A DNA stretch of 64,000 nt from Solirubrobacter sp963837485 (GCA_963837485.1 CAWINP010000018.1:124001-188000); one strand, 5' to 3'; shown: positions 25,226-35,627, counted from the first letter of the stretch. Numbers and translations are program-made. Notes: generated from the letters alone by a model not told the origin.

Positions 25226-25845
25226 GGGTCCCGCGAGACCAGGCGCGGCGCCGCATCACCGCCGCCACCAGCCGCCTGCTCGAGGAACGGCGCTTCCGCG
25301 AGCTCACCGTCGAGGCGGTGATGGAGGAGGCCGCGCTGTCGCGCACGGTCTTCTACCGCCACTTCGACTCGCTCGCCGACGTCGTGGTCAGCCTGCTGGA
25401 CGAGGCGGTCGCCGAGGCCGCGGAGATCGCCATCACCGCGCCCGACCCGTCGGTCCCCGAGGTCCTGCGCGCGATGCTTGACCGCGGCGTCGAGCTGTGG
25501 GCGCGCCACGGGCACCTGCTCGCCGCCGTCGAGGAGGCCGCCCACCACGACCCCGAGGTCGAGCGCGTCTTTCACGAGGCGTTCGAGCGCTCGGTGGAGA
25601 CGACGGCATCGCTGCTCGCCGCCGGCGTCGCCAACGGCCACTACGTCGTCGAGCCGTGGCCGGTCGCCCGCGCCATGACGCACCTCAACGCCGGCTACCT
25701 GAGCGATGTGCTCGCGCGCGCGCCGCACGGAGACCGAGAAGAGGCGGCGCGCACCTTGTGGACGGTGTGGGCGCGGATGCTCGGGCTTGAGGACGCCCGC
25801 GGCGAGCCGCTCATGGGTGGAGAGGTAGCACCACCACACCTTTAG
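25204..25845 (+). CDS. TetR-family regulator
   Basis: About 213 residues; GTG 25204 or GTG 25216 are the candidate starts, and upstream in-frame codons lie in the operator region. The HTH is clear: RRITAATSRLLEERRFRELTVEAVMEEAALSRTVFYRHFDSLADVVVSLL. The ligand domain is about 130 helical residues (ARHGHLLAAVEEAAHHDPEVERVFHEAFE). It probably represses itself and the divergent SRPBCC gene through the dyad at 25182-25225. Confidence 0.88.
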   Translation: MSSRVSQRVPRDQARRRITAATSRLLEERRFRELTVEAVMEEAALSRTVFYRHFDSLADVVVSLLDEAVAEAAEIAITAPDPSVPEVLRAMLDRGVELWARHGHLLAAVEEAAHHDPEVERVFHEAFERSVETTASLLAAGVANGHYVVEPWPVARAMTHLNAGYLSDVLARAPHGDREEAARTLWTVWARMLGLEDARGEPLMGGEVAPPHL

Positions 25846-25940
25846 GGGTTCCCCGGATGCACTGCGACCCCGGACCCGGGAGCATGCGCGGACTTTCCCC
25901 TCCCTCCCTAAGCCCTCCCTCCCCAGGAGCTTCACGGACG

Positions 25941-27317
25941 ATGCTGATTACGAACCGTCCCGACGCCGACGTCGGGGCCCTCCGTGCCCGCCTCGAAGGC
26001 GCGGTGTACGGCCCTTCCGACGCCGGCTGGGACCACGCCCGCGCGGCGTGGAACCTCGCCGTCGACCAGCGCCCCGCCGCGGTCGCCTTCCCCGTCACCG
26101 ACGCCGACGTCGTCGCCGCGGTCGAGTTCGCCCGCGACCAGGGCCTGCGGGTCGCTCCGCAGGGCACCGGGCACGGCGCGTCGGCGCTGGCGCGCAACCT
26201 CGAGGGCGAGATCCTGCTCAGCACGGCGCGCATGCGCGGCGTGCGGATCGACGCGCGCGCCCGCCGGGCTCGCGTGCGGGCGGGCGCGCTGTGGGGCGAC
26301 GTCACGCTCCCCGCCTCCGCCTACGGCCTCGCCCCGCTGGCCGGCTCCTCCGCCGACGTCGGCGTCGTCGGCTACACGCTCGGCGGCGGGCTGAGCTGGC
26401 TCGGGCGCAAGCACGGCCTCGCGTGCAACAGCGTGACCGCAGTCGAGCTCGTCACTCCCGAGCGCGGGCTGATCCGCGTCGACGCCGAGCGCGATCCCGA
26501 CCTGTTCTGGGCGCTGCGCGGCGGCGGTGGGAGCTTCGGCGTGGTCACCGCGCTCGAGCTCGAGCTGCACCCCGCCGAGGATCTGTATGCCGGCGCGATG
26601 CTGTGGCCGTGGGAGCGCGCGGGTGAGCTCTTCGACGCGTACCGCTTCTGGGCCGAGACCGTGCCCGACGAGGTGACCTCGCTGATCCGGCTGCTGCAGG
26701 CCCCCAACCTCCCCGAGGTGCCGGCGCCGCTGCGCGGCCGCCAGTTCGTCGCCTTCGAAGCGGCGATCCTCGGCCACGAGGGCTATCGCCGCGAGCTCGT
26801 CGAGCCGATGCGCTCCTTCGGCCCGGAGCTCGACATGTTCGCGGTGATGCCGCCGGCCGGCCTGATCGAGATCCACGGCGACCCCAAGCACCCCGTCCCC
26901 GCCATGGGCAATCACCGGCTGCTGAGCGGCGTCGACGGCGCTGCCGTGGACGCGCTGCTCGAGGCCGCCGGCCCCGGCTCGGGCTCGCCGTTCGTGTCGT
27001 GCGAGCTGCGCGGGCTCGGCGGCGCGCTCGGCCGCCGCGAGCCCGGCCACGGCGCGCTCGGCTCGCTCGACGCCGACTACTCGATGTTCGCGGTCGGCGT
27101 CGTCACCGGCGCCGAGGCGGCGATGGCGATCGACGCCGCGCTGACCGAGCTGCTCGACGCGATGGCGCCGTGGGACGCCGGCACCGGCTACCTGAACTTC
27201 GTCGAGTCGCCCGACCACCCGCGCCGGTTCTTCGACGCGGCAACCCACTCGCGCCTGAAGGCGGTCAAGGCGTCCGTCGACCCCGACGGCGTGATCCTCG
27301 CGAACCACAACATCTAA
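25941..27317 (+). CDS. FAD-linked oxidoreductase, BBE-like
   Basis: 458 residues from ATG 25941, with AGGAG at 25925-25929; a longer frame from 25857 has no supporting RBS. FAD_binding_4 domain about 40-180: AVAFPVTDADVVAAVEFAR, QGTGHGASAL (the bicovalent-flavin His position), SSADVGVVGYTLGGGLSWLGRKHGLACNSV. The C-terminal berberine-bridge segment keeps YLNFVESPDHPRRFFD. No Cys is visible at the second flavin-attachment site of bicovalent members. It oxidises sugars, alkaloids or alcohols with O2 in known relatives; the substrate is unknown here. The stop codon lies inside a long palindrome. Confidence 0.88.
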   Translation: MLITNRPDADVGALRARLEGAVYGPSDAGWDHARAAWNLAVDQRPAAVAFPVTDADVVAAVEFARDQGLRVAPQGTGHGASALARNLEGEILLSTARMRGVRIDARARRARVRAGALWGDVTLPASAYGLAPLAGSSADVGVVGYTLGGGLSWLGRKHGLACNSVTAVELVTPERGLIRVDAERDPDLFWALRGGGGSFGVVTALELELHPAEDLYAGAMLWPWERAGELFDAYRFWAETVPDEVTSLIRLLQAPNLPEVPAPLRGRQFVAFEAAILGHEGYRRELVEPMRSFGPELDMFAVMPPAGLIEIHGDPKHPVPAMGNHRLLSGVDGAAVDALLEAAGPGSGSPFVSCELRGLGGALGRREPGHGALGSLDADYSMFAVGVVTGAEAAMAIDAALTELLDAMAPWDAGTGYLNFVESPDHPRRFFDAATHSRLKAVKASVDPDGVILANHNI

Positions 27318-27358
27318 AGGGGTCAGGCACCTTTAGTACACGTGCCTGACCCCTTTAG
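27314..27358. repeat. Perfect 17-bp palindrome of the widespread GGGGTCAGGCAC REP type
   Basis: CTAAAGGGGTCAGGCAC (27314-27330) and its exact complement (27342-27358) flank an 11-base loop. It sits between two convergent genes and contains the stop codon of the first. The core GGGGTCAGGCAC is, from memory, a REP-like sequence seen in many unrelated bacteria and associated with IS200-like RAYT transposases. It may also serve as a bidirectional terminator. A CACCTTTAG stretch also occurs upstream of the oxidoreductase gene near 25836. Confidence 0.7.
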
Positions 27359-27361
27359 GTT

Positions 27362-30300
27362 CTATGGGGCGGTCGTGGAGAGCGTGAATGTGAGCGTGGC
27401 GCTGTAGCTGCCCGTGCGCAGCGCCTCGTTCGCCCCGATCGGCTGCGTGAAGCGGATCGCGAACGCGTCGTTGGAGACCGGGCCGGTCCACGTCGACTTC
27501 TCGGGCGCGACCATCACCGGCGAAGCCAGCGTGAACGCCCCGTTGGCCAGCCGGGCAGTCGAGACGGAGAGCGCCGCATCGCCCGCGGTCGAGGTGACCG
27601 AAGCGGTCGTCTGCGCGCTGTAGTCGCGCGCGACTCCCGCGGTGAACGCGCCGAACGACGCCGGCGGGCCGAGCGTGAGCGAGAGCGTCGCGGGCACCGT
27701 GCCGCCGACGGTCAGCGGGCGCTCCGGCGGGGCGACGTCGACGACGAACGACGCGCTGCTCGTCCGCCCCGCGAGGTCGGTCGCCGAGCACGTCACCGTC
27801 GTCGGGCCGATCGGGAAGAGCGACCCCGACGGCTTCGAGCACGACAACGCGAGCGGATCGCCGAACGCGTCGACCCCGCGCGCGTCGTAGGACACCGCGA
27901 CGCCGGCGTCTCCCGGCGACTTCGCGGTCACATGGCCGGGCACGGTGACCGTTGGCGACCGGTCGGACATGCGCAGCATCACCGTCGCGTGCGACGGGAT
28001 GAACGCGCGCGTGAGCGGATCGGTGACCTTCGTCGTCTCCTTCGTCCACAGATCCTTCGCCAGGTACGCCTTGGCCGGGTCGAGCCCCAGCGCCTCGAAC
28101 GACCCGGACGCCAGCGCCCAGTCGCCGCCCGCGTTGTTGAAGAACGCGACCGCGCGATCCCCGTTGGCCAGCGGCCGCATCAGCGTCCACTGGTTCGCGA
28201 CGTTGGCGACCGTGAACGCCTGCACGCCGAGCGAGTCCTGATCGACCGCGATCACGTCCTTGTTGAGGATCACGTCGAGGTTCTGCTGGGCCATGTTCGG
28301 GATGTCGGCGCCGACGATGAGCGGCGCCGCGGCCATCGCCCAGAGGCTGAAGTGCGTCTTGGCCTCGGGCACGGTGAAGCTGCTCGAGCCCGTCGAGGAG
28401 CCGAGCGGATGCGCATGCGTGACCGGCGTCGCGAGCGTGATGCCGGTGCCGCCGCCGCGCACGATCGCGCCCATCGCGTGCGGCGCGGTCAGCGGCGGGT
28501 CGAACGTGATGCCGGTGCCGGGCTTGCTCTGGTCGCGAACGAGCGCCGCGCCGGCGTGCGCTCCCGCGAGCGGCGCCGTCAGGGTGACGCCGGTGCCGAG
28601 CCCGCGCGCCGGCGCGCCGGAGTCGTGCGCGCGGGTGAGCGCGGTGACGCCGATGCCGGAGCCGAGCCCGCGGGCGGAAGTGCCGGCGCCCGCGTGAGAC
28701 TTCGCCAGCGGCGCGGTCAGCGTGACGCCGGTGCCGGTGCCGCGGATCGAGACGCCGCCGCCCGGCGCGCCGGACTGGCCGCTGCCGTTCGTCGTCGTCG
28801 CGAGCGGGTGGTCGCGCACGAACTGCGTGACGGTGATGCCGGTGCCCTGCCCGCGCGTCGTCGAGCCCGAAGCGTGCGCGAGCTGCAGCGGCGAGGCGAG
28901 AGTGACGCCGGTGCCGATCCCGCGCACGAGCATCAGGATCAGGTGGTCGTACTTCAGCGGCGTGGCGATCGTCACGCCGGTTCCGCCGGCGCCGGCGATG
29001 CCGACCGCGGTGACCGTCGCCAGCTCCTCGACGCTGCCGACCCCGACCGTCAGCTGCTGGCCGGCGACGAAGCCGTTGACGCTCGTCACCTTGAGATTGG
29101 TGTCCCCCGCGGAGGCAGCCGCGGCGAGCGTCGTCGAGCCGCCCGCGGCGGTGCCGACCGAATCGACCGTGACCGTCTCGAAGCGCTTGCCGCTGGCTTC
29201 CATGATCTGCAGCTTCTGGCCGGCCACGAAGCCGTTGACGCTGCCCACGTAGACCTTCGTGTCGCCGGCCGCGGCGGGAGCGGCGGTCGTCGTCGCGCCG
29301 CCCGCGGCGGTGCCGATCGCCGACACCGTCACGGCCTCGGTGCGCTCGCCGAGGTCGAGCTTGCCCGGCTCGTGGATCGCCAGCTGCTGGCCGACCGTGA
29401 AGCCGTTGACGCTTGAGACCTTGACGTTGGTGTCGCCCGCGAAGACGGGCGCGACGGTCGTGGTCGCGGCGCCCGCCGCGGTGCCGACGCCGGCGATCGT
29501 GCGTGTCTCGAGAGAGCCGCCGTCGTCGATCGCGATGTCGTCGCCGGGCACCAGCCCCGTCACGCTGGCGACCTTCACGTTCGTGTCGCCGGGCTCCGCT
29601 GGAGCGACGAGCTGCGTGGCGGCCGCCGCGGCGGTGCCGACGCTCGTCACCGTGGCGCGCTCGTCGTCGACGCCCACCTGCTCACCCACGGTGAAGCCGG
29701 CGACGCTGGAGACGCGCACGCGGGTGTCGCCGGCGGCCGCGGGAAGCGCCGTCGTGGTCGCCGCGCCCGCGCCGGTGCCGACCGCGTCGACGGTCGCGAT
29801 CTCGTCGTCGATCGTCAGCCTGTCGCCCGGCTCGACGTTCGACACGCTGCCGACCTTGACGTTCGTGTCGCCGGCGGACGCCCGCGCTGCGAGCGCCGTC
29901 TGCGTGCCCGGCGTGCCGACCGACGTGATCGTCGGCCCCTCGAACGTGCCGTCGGGCAGCGGCCCGGCCCCGACCGGGAAGTTGTAGCCGGTGGTGCCGA
30001 TCGTGTCGACGAGCAGCTTGTTGCCGACGGTCATGCCGGCCGTGCTCGCGACCTTGATGCTCGTGTCGCCGGGCTTGGCGGCCGCGAACAGCGGCGTCGG
30101 CGCACCGGCCGCCGTGCCGCGGTTGCTCATGATGAAGCTCTCGAGGTCGCCGCCCTTGCGGGTGCCGATCCGGAACGGGCTGCCGTTGACCGAGCTCGTC
30201 GCATTCGAGGTGACCTGCACCGTCGTGTCGCCGGCGTTGGCGGGTGCGGCGAGCGTGCTGTAGCCGCCGGTCGCCGGATCGTGTCCCGCGTTGCCGATCT

Positions 30301-31069
30301 CGAGCATGTCCGGGTCGTTCCAGTGCCCCGGGCCGGCGTACGTCCTGCGCGTCTGGTTCGACGTGAAGTTGTTGACCATGCTCGCGTAGCTGGCGCTGAT
30401 GTCGCCGGTCGTGCGCCAGAGGTTGCCGATCTGCGCGCCCCACAGCCAGGTCTGGCCGGCCATCGTGAAGTCGCACAGGCTGAACACGATGTCGCGCGCG
30501 GTCGCCTTCAGCGCGTCGGAGAAGATCTTGTAGCGCGTATAGAACGCCTTCGGATCGCCGGGCAGGCCGCCGTTGCAGGTGTCCTGCTTGAAGTAGTCGA
30601 TCCCCCAGTCGGCGTAGTCGCGCGCGTCGACGTCCTCGTAGCCGAACGTGCCGGCGACGTTCTGGCAGGTCGCCGTGCCGTGAGAGGAGTACAGGCCGAA
30701 CTTGAGGCCGAGAGCGTGGATGTAGTCGCCCAGCGCCTTCATCCCGCTCGGGAACCACTGCGGGTCGGCGACCAGGTGGCCGTTGACGCGGGACGCGTGC
30801 GTCTTGGCCGGACCGGACAGGCTGCGACCGGCCTGCCAGCAGTCGTCGAGGTTGACGTACTGGTAGCCGGCGCCCGCCATCCCGTTCTGCTTCATCGCGG
30901 TCGCCGTCTCCTCGATCAGGTCCTCCGTGATCCAGGGACAGCCGTACGGGTTCCAGGTGCTGAAGCCCATCGGCGGCTTGAGCGCGAGGCCGTTGTAGGA
31001 GTCGGCGAGCGCCGCCGGCGCCAGCAGCAGCTGACACGCCACGACGGCGAGTGCGAGCCTTCGGTTCAC
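27362..31069 (-). CDS. GH27 alpha-galactosidase with a nested-repeat insertion in the catalytic domain
   Basis: 1235 residues from GTG 31069 (GGAGG 6 bases upstream); signal peptide to about residue 23. The GH27 barrel starts at LKPPMGFSTWNPYGC, has the nucleophile Asp in DYFKQDTCNG and the acid Asp in GHWNDPDMLEIGNAG. Here the barrel is interrupted by about 620 residues and resumes at AKTHFSLWAMAAAPLIVGADI and VIAVDQDSLGVQ. The insert has eight units with the GDTxVKV motif followed by eight units with the GTGVTL-PL-AH motif. After the C-terminal beta domain come an HYR-like domain (about 1035-1115) and a beta domain shared with the TIGR03118 protein, ending TFTLSTTAP. It should release alpha-galactose from extracellular glycans; activity with this insertion is untested. 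Confidence 0.92.
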   Translation of the reverse strand: MNRRLALAVVACQLLLAPAALADSYNGLALKPPMGFSTWNPYGCPWITEDLIEETATAMKQNGMAGAGYQYVNLDDCWQAGRSLSGPAKTHASRVNGHLVADPQWFPSGMKALGDYIHALGLKFGLYSSHGTATCQNVAGTFGYEDVDARDYADWGIDYFKQDTCNGGLPGDPKAFYTRYKIFSDALKATARDIVFSLCDFTMAGQTWLWGAQIGNLWRTTGDISASYASMVNNFTSNQTRRTYAGPGHWNDPDMLEIGNAGHDPATGGYSTLAAPANAGDTTVQVTSNATSSVNGSPFRIGTRKGGDLESFIMSNRGTAAGAPTPLFAAAKPGDTSIKVASTAGMTVGNKLLVDTIGTTGYNFPVGAGPLPDGTFEGPTITSVGTPGTQTALAARASAGDTNVKVGSVSNVEPGDRLTIDDEIATVDAVGTGAGAATTTALPAAAGDTRVRVSSVAGFTVGEQVGVDDERATVTSVGTAAAAATQLVAPAEPGDTNVKVASVTGLVPGDDIAIDDGGSLETRTIAGVGTAAGAATTTVAPVFAGDTNVKVSSVNGFTVGQQLAIHEPGKLDLGERTEAVTVSAIGTAAGGATTTAAPAAAGDTKVYVGSVNGFVAGQKLQIMEASGKRFETVTVDSVGTAAGGSTTLAAAASAGDTNLKVTSVNGFVAGQQLTVGVGSVEELATVTAVGIAGAGGTGVTIATPLKYDHLILMLVRGIGTGVTLASPLQLAHASGSTTRGQGTGITVTQFVRDHPLATTTNGSGQSGAPGGGVSIRGTGTGVTLTAPLAKSHAGAGTSARGLGSGIGVTALTRAHDSGAPARGLGTGVTLTAPLAGAHAGAALVRDQSKPGTGITFDPPLTAPHAMGAIVRGGGTGITLATPVTHAHPLGSSTGSSSFTVPEAKTHFSLWAMAAAPLIVGADIPNMAQQNLDVILNKDVIAVDQDSLGVQAFTVANVANQWTLMRPLANGDRAVAFFNNAGGDWALASGSFEALGLDPAKAYLAKDLWTKETTKVTDPLTRAFIPSHATVMLRMSDRSPTVTVPGHVTAKSPGDAGVAVSYDARGVDAFGDPLALSCSKPSGSLFPIGPTTVTCSATDLAGRTSSASFVVDVAPPERPLTVGGTVPATLSLTLGPPASFGAFTAGVARDYSAQTTASVTSTAGDAALSVSTARLANGAFTLASPVMVAPEKSTWTGPVSNDAFAIRFTQPIGANEALRTGSYSATLTFTLSTTAP
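28340..30300 (-). repeat. Eight A-type followed by eight B-type protein repeats
   Basis: At the protein level the A units (about 45-60 residues, GDTNVKVSSVNGFTVGQQL pattern, ending VGTAAGA) are all N-terminal. The B units (about 22-35 residues, GTGVTLxxPLxxAHxxG-RG pattern) are all C-terminal. The numbers are equal (8 and 8). DNA identity between units is moderate, so these are old duplications rather than fresh tandem repeats. Confidence 0.85.
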
Positions 31070-31158
31070 GGCGTCCTCCCTCCGGATGCGGAAGCCCGAC
31101 TTTCTCAAGTGAAACTCGCGGCGTCTTCACACAGATGGCGAAAGCCGCGGCCCGGCGA

Positions 31159-31770
31159 TCAGACGATGCTGCGAAGGTCCTCGTCGGTCCTCGCCCACTC
31201 GCGCGCCCGCGGCTCGACCTCGAGCGCGATGTCGAGGTGGCGGCGGGCGACGTCGAGCTTGCCCGCGAGCGCCGCGTAGCACGCGAGGTTGTAGTTGAGC
31301 GAGCCGTTGCGCGGGTGATCCTCGAGCCCTTCGGCGGCGATCGCGTAGGCGGTGTCGTAGTCGCCGGAGTTGTAGGCCGGGCCGGCCGCGTACCAGTACT
31401 CGAACGGCGAGATCGGGCCCGCCGCGCCGGGCGCGCCGCCGATCACCAGCACGGTGGTGTCGGGCTCGGTCGCTGTCGCCTCGCGGTGGGTCCCCGGCGC
31501 TACGACCACGAGCGTGCCGGGCGGGCCGTCGACCTCCTCGTCGCCGACTTTGAACGCGGCGTGCCCGCTCAGCACGACGTACATCTCCTCGTGCTTCCCG
31601 GAGCCGGGGGACACCTCGTCGTGCGGCTCGATCACGTGCTCGCCCGGCTTCTCCGCGGTGTAGGCGTTGGCGCCGAACGCGGTCACGCCGAGCGGGCGGC
31701 GGATCGGGCGATAGACGATCCCGTCGACTACCGGGATGCGGTCGAGGTCGTCGATGTGGGCATGGCTCAT
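31159..31770 (-). CDS. Cupin protein with TPR-like tail
   Basis: 203 residues from ATG 31770, overlapping the hutF stop (ATGA). Residues about 35-115 are a cupin: KHEEMYVVLSGHAAFKVGDEE is motif 1, and PGTLVVVAPGTHRE matches motif 2. The second half has two TPR-like helix pairs (AYNSGDYDTAYAIAAEGLEDHP, NYNLACYAALAGKLDVARRHLDIALEVEP). This combination is seen in actinobacterial proteins of unknown role. As last gene of the hut operon it may handle or sense a pathway intermediate. Confidence 0.82.
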   Translation of the reverse strand: MSHAHIDDLDRIPVVDGIVYRPIRRPLGVTAFGANAYTAEKPGEHVIEPHDEVSPGSGKHEEMYVVLSGHAAFKVGDEEVDGPPGTLVVVAPGTHREATATEPDTTVLVIGGAPGAAGPISPFEYWYAAGPAYNSGDYDTAYAIAAEGLEDHPRNGSLNYNLACYAALAGKLDVARRHLDIALEVEPRAREWARTDEDLRSIV

Positions 31771-32810
31771 CCCACCACCATGCCAGCCGACCCGCACGTG
31801 GCAATGGCTCGCGCGAGGTCCTCGCGCGGCACGCCGCGCAGCCGCGGATGGTCGAGGTCGACGTCGATCGTGCCGGCGTCCTCGATGCCGAGGCTGTGTG
31901 CGCCGTTGCGCGCGACCTCGGCCCACAGGTCGCCGTGGTGGGCCAGCAGCGCGTGGCGGGTGCGCCGCTCGCGGCGCGCGAGCGTCTCCAGCTCACGCAC
32001 CTCCTCGAACGGGTCGAGGACGAGATTCTCGTCGGTGCCGATCGCCAGCGGCACGCCCGCGTCGCGGTAGGCGAGCGCGGGCGGGAAGCCGTCGCCGAGG
32101 TTGCCCTCGGTCGTCGGGCACGACACGATGGTGGTGCCGGTCTCGGCGAGCAGCGCGATGTCGCGCTCGCTCACGTGGATGCCGTGCACGACGCTGGCCC
32201 GCGGGCCGAGGAAGCCGGTGCGGTGCAGCAGCTCGATCGGCGAGCAGCCGTGCTCGGCCTCGCACTCCTGGAGCTCGCGCGGCTGCTCGGACGCGTGGAC
32301 GTGGCGAACGAGGTCGCGCGCCTCGCTGTACTCGGCGATCGCGGTCAGCCACTCGGCGGGAACCGCCCGGACGCTGTGCGCGGCGATGCCGTGAGGAATG
32401 GACAATGCATCGACGCGGGCGAGGAACGTTTCCACGTCGGCGTCGCAGAAGCGCGGCCGGCCGCCGCGCGCGTAGGCGGTCGGAAGCAGGACGCACATCA
32501 GCCCCGCGTCGCGGGCGGCGCGCGCCACCGCGCTCGCCATCGCGTTCGGATCCTCGTACGGCGTGCCGTCCGGGTTGTGATGGACGTAGTGGAACTCGCC
32601 GACCGCGCCGTAGCCGGCCGCGCGCATCTCCGCGTAGGTGCGCCGCGCGACCTCGTACATCGAGTCCGGGTCGAGCGCGTCGGCCAGCGCGTACATCGCG
32701 CCGCGCCAGCCCCAGAAGTCGTCGTCGGAGCGCTCGCCGATCCCGCGCAGGTCGCGCTGGAACGCGTGCGAGTGGGCGGACACCATCGCGGCGATGGTCA
32801 GCGCCGCCAC
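31767..32810 (-). CDS. hutF: Formimidoylglutamate deiminase, lacking the N-terminal beta domain
   Basis: 347 residues from GTG 32810, overlapping hutI by 13 bases. It matches HutF over its barrel: SAHSHAFQRDLRGIGER (HxH metal site), GAVGEFHYVHHNPDG, GIAAHSVRAVP, VRHVHASEQPRELQECEAEHG, CPTTEGNLGDGFPPA and IGTDENLVLDPFEEVRELE. HutF turns N-formimidoyl-glutamate into N-formylglutamate and ammonia. The usual 50-residue N-terminal beta-sandwich segment is absent, since the upstream sequence in this frame is hutI read out of frame. Metal ligands are intact, so it may still be active. Confidence 0.9.
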   Translation of the reverse strand: MAALTIAAMVSAHSHAFQRDLRGIGERSDDDFWGWRGAMYALADALDPDSMYEVARRTYAEMRAAGYGAVGEFHYVHHNPDGTPYEDPNAMASAVARAARDAGLMCVLLPTAYARGGRPRFCDADVETFLARVDALSIPHGIAAHSVRAVPAEWLTAIAEYSEARDLVRHVHASEQPRELQECEAEHGCSPIELLHRTGFLGPRASVVHGIHVSERDIALLAETGTTIVSCPTTEGNLGDGFPPALAYRDAGVPLAIGTDENLVLDPFEEVRELETLARRERRTRHALLAHHGDLWAEVARNGAHSLGIEDAGTIDVDLDHPRLRGVPREDLARAIATCGSAGMVVG

Positions 32811-33976
32811 ACGACCTCCCCGTCCTGGATCACGACCTTCACCGGATCGTGGCCGAAGCGATACGGGAGGTGCTCGACCGGGCCGTCGAGGAGGACGAGG
32901 TCGGCGCGCTTGCCGATCTCCAGCGAGCCGCGCGACGCGTGCAGCCCGAGCACCCACGCCGCGTTGAGCGTGGCGGCGGCGAGCGCCTCGCGCACGCTCC
33001 AGCCGTAGCGGCGCACCGCCAGGCCGATGATCACGGGCATCGACGCGACCGGGCTGGTCCCGGGATTGAAGTCGGTGGCAAGTACGCAGATCGCGCCGGC
33101 GTCGGCCAGCGCGCGGGCCGGCGGCGTGTGCTCGGCGCCGAGGAACTCCGCGCCGGGGAGCAGGACGGCGGCGCACTCCGCTTGCGCGAGCGGCTGGACG
33201 TCGTGTGGATGCAGGCACGCGAGGTGGTCGACCGAGCGCGCGCCGGCGGCGAGCGCGACCGGCACGCTGCGATGCGTCGCGAACTGCTCGACGTGCGCGC
33301 GCAGCGGCACGCCCTCGCGCGCGGCGATCTCTCCAAGCCGCTCGAGGTCCTCATTCCGGAACGCGACCGACTCGACGAAGATGTCGAGCGCGTCGACCTC
33401 GGCCTCGGCGGCGAGGTCGTCGACCACGTCCATCCAGGACGCGGCGTCGTAGCCCTGCGGGACGCTGTGCGCGAACAGGCCGGTCACGCGGTCCAGTGGC
33501 AATGCCCGGCCGAGCCGCACGCTGCGCAGCTCCTGCTCGCGCTCCAGGCCGTAGCCGGTCTTGCCCTCGACGGTCGTAGTCCCGAGCCGCAGCATCTCGC
33601 TGCGCAGGTCGCGCGCGAGACCTAGCACGTCGTCGTCGCTGGCAGCCGCCAGCGCGCGGGCCGAGGACGCGATCCCGCCACCCGAGCGCGCGATCTCCTC
33701 GTACGGCACGCCGGTGACCTTCATCTCGTACTCGCCCGCGCGCCAGCCGGCGAACGGGAGATGCGTGTGGCAGTCGACGAAGCCGGGGATGACGGCGCCG
33801 CCGGCCGCGTCGATGACGATGTCGGCGGCGGGGTCGTCCTCGAAGGCGGCAATGACGCCGTCGCGGACCGTGACGGCGCCGGGGTCGGAAGTGAACGCGG
33901 CGCGGCGCAGGTAGGGTGCGGCGTCCTCGGCCGGGCGAAGCAGTTGGGCGGCGCCGCGAACGCAGACCGACGTCAT
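32798..33976 (-). CDS. hutI: Imidazolonepropionase
   Basis: 392 residues, full length, from ATG 33976. Amidohydrolase barrel with the metal HxH in GFVDCHTHLPFAGWRAGEYEMK, YEEIARSGGGI, the family signature TTTVEGKTGYGLE, AHVEQFAT, VDHLACLHPHD and ATDFNPGTSPV. It opens the imidazolone ring to N-formimidoyl-glutamate, the third step of histidine breakdown. It lies 13 bases after hutU. Confidence 0.96.
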   Translation of the reverse strand: MTSVCVRGAAQLLRPAEDAAPYLRRAAFTSDPGAVTVRDGVIAAFEDDPAADIVIDAAGGAVIPGFVDCHTHLPFAGWRAGEYEMKVTGVPYEEIARSGGGIASSARALAAASDDDVLGLARDLRSEMLRLGTTTVEGKTGYGLEREQELRSVRLGRALPLDRVTGLFAHSVPQGYDAASWMDVVDDLAAEAEVDALDIFVESVAFRNEDLERLGEIAAREGVPLRAHVEQFATHRSVPVALAAGARSVDHLACLHPHDVQPLAQAECAAVLLPGAEFLGAEHTPPARALADAGAICVLATDFNPGTSPVASMPVIIGLAVRRYGWSVREALAAATLNAAWVLGLHASRGSLEIGKRADLVLLDGPVEHLPYRFGHDPVKVVIQDGEVVWRR

Positions 33977-33989
33977 CGCGGGCCCGGCG

Positions 33990-35623
<1,634 letters not shown>

Positions 35624-35627
<4 letters not shown>

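Noticed and set aside
28340..30300. CRISPR or recent DNA tandem array
   Set aside because: Repeats are visible at protein level with many synonymous and amino-acid differences, uneven lengths and an uninterrupted reading frame.
33010..33218. Longer start for hutF that would restore an N-terminal domain
   Set aside because: Upstream sequence in this frame is hutI read out of frame and shows no similarity to the HutF N-domain.
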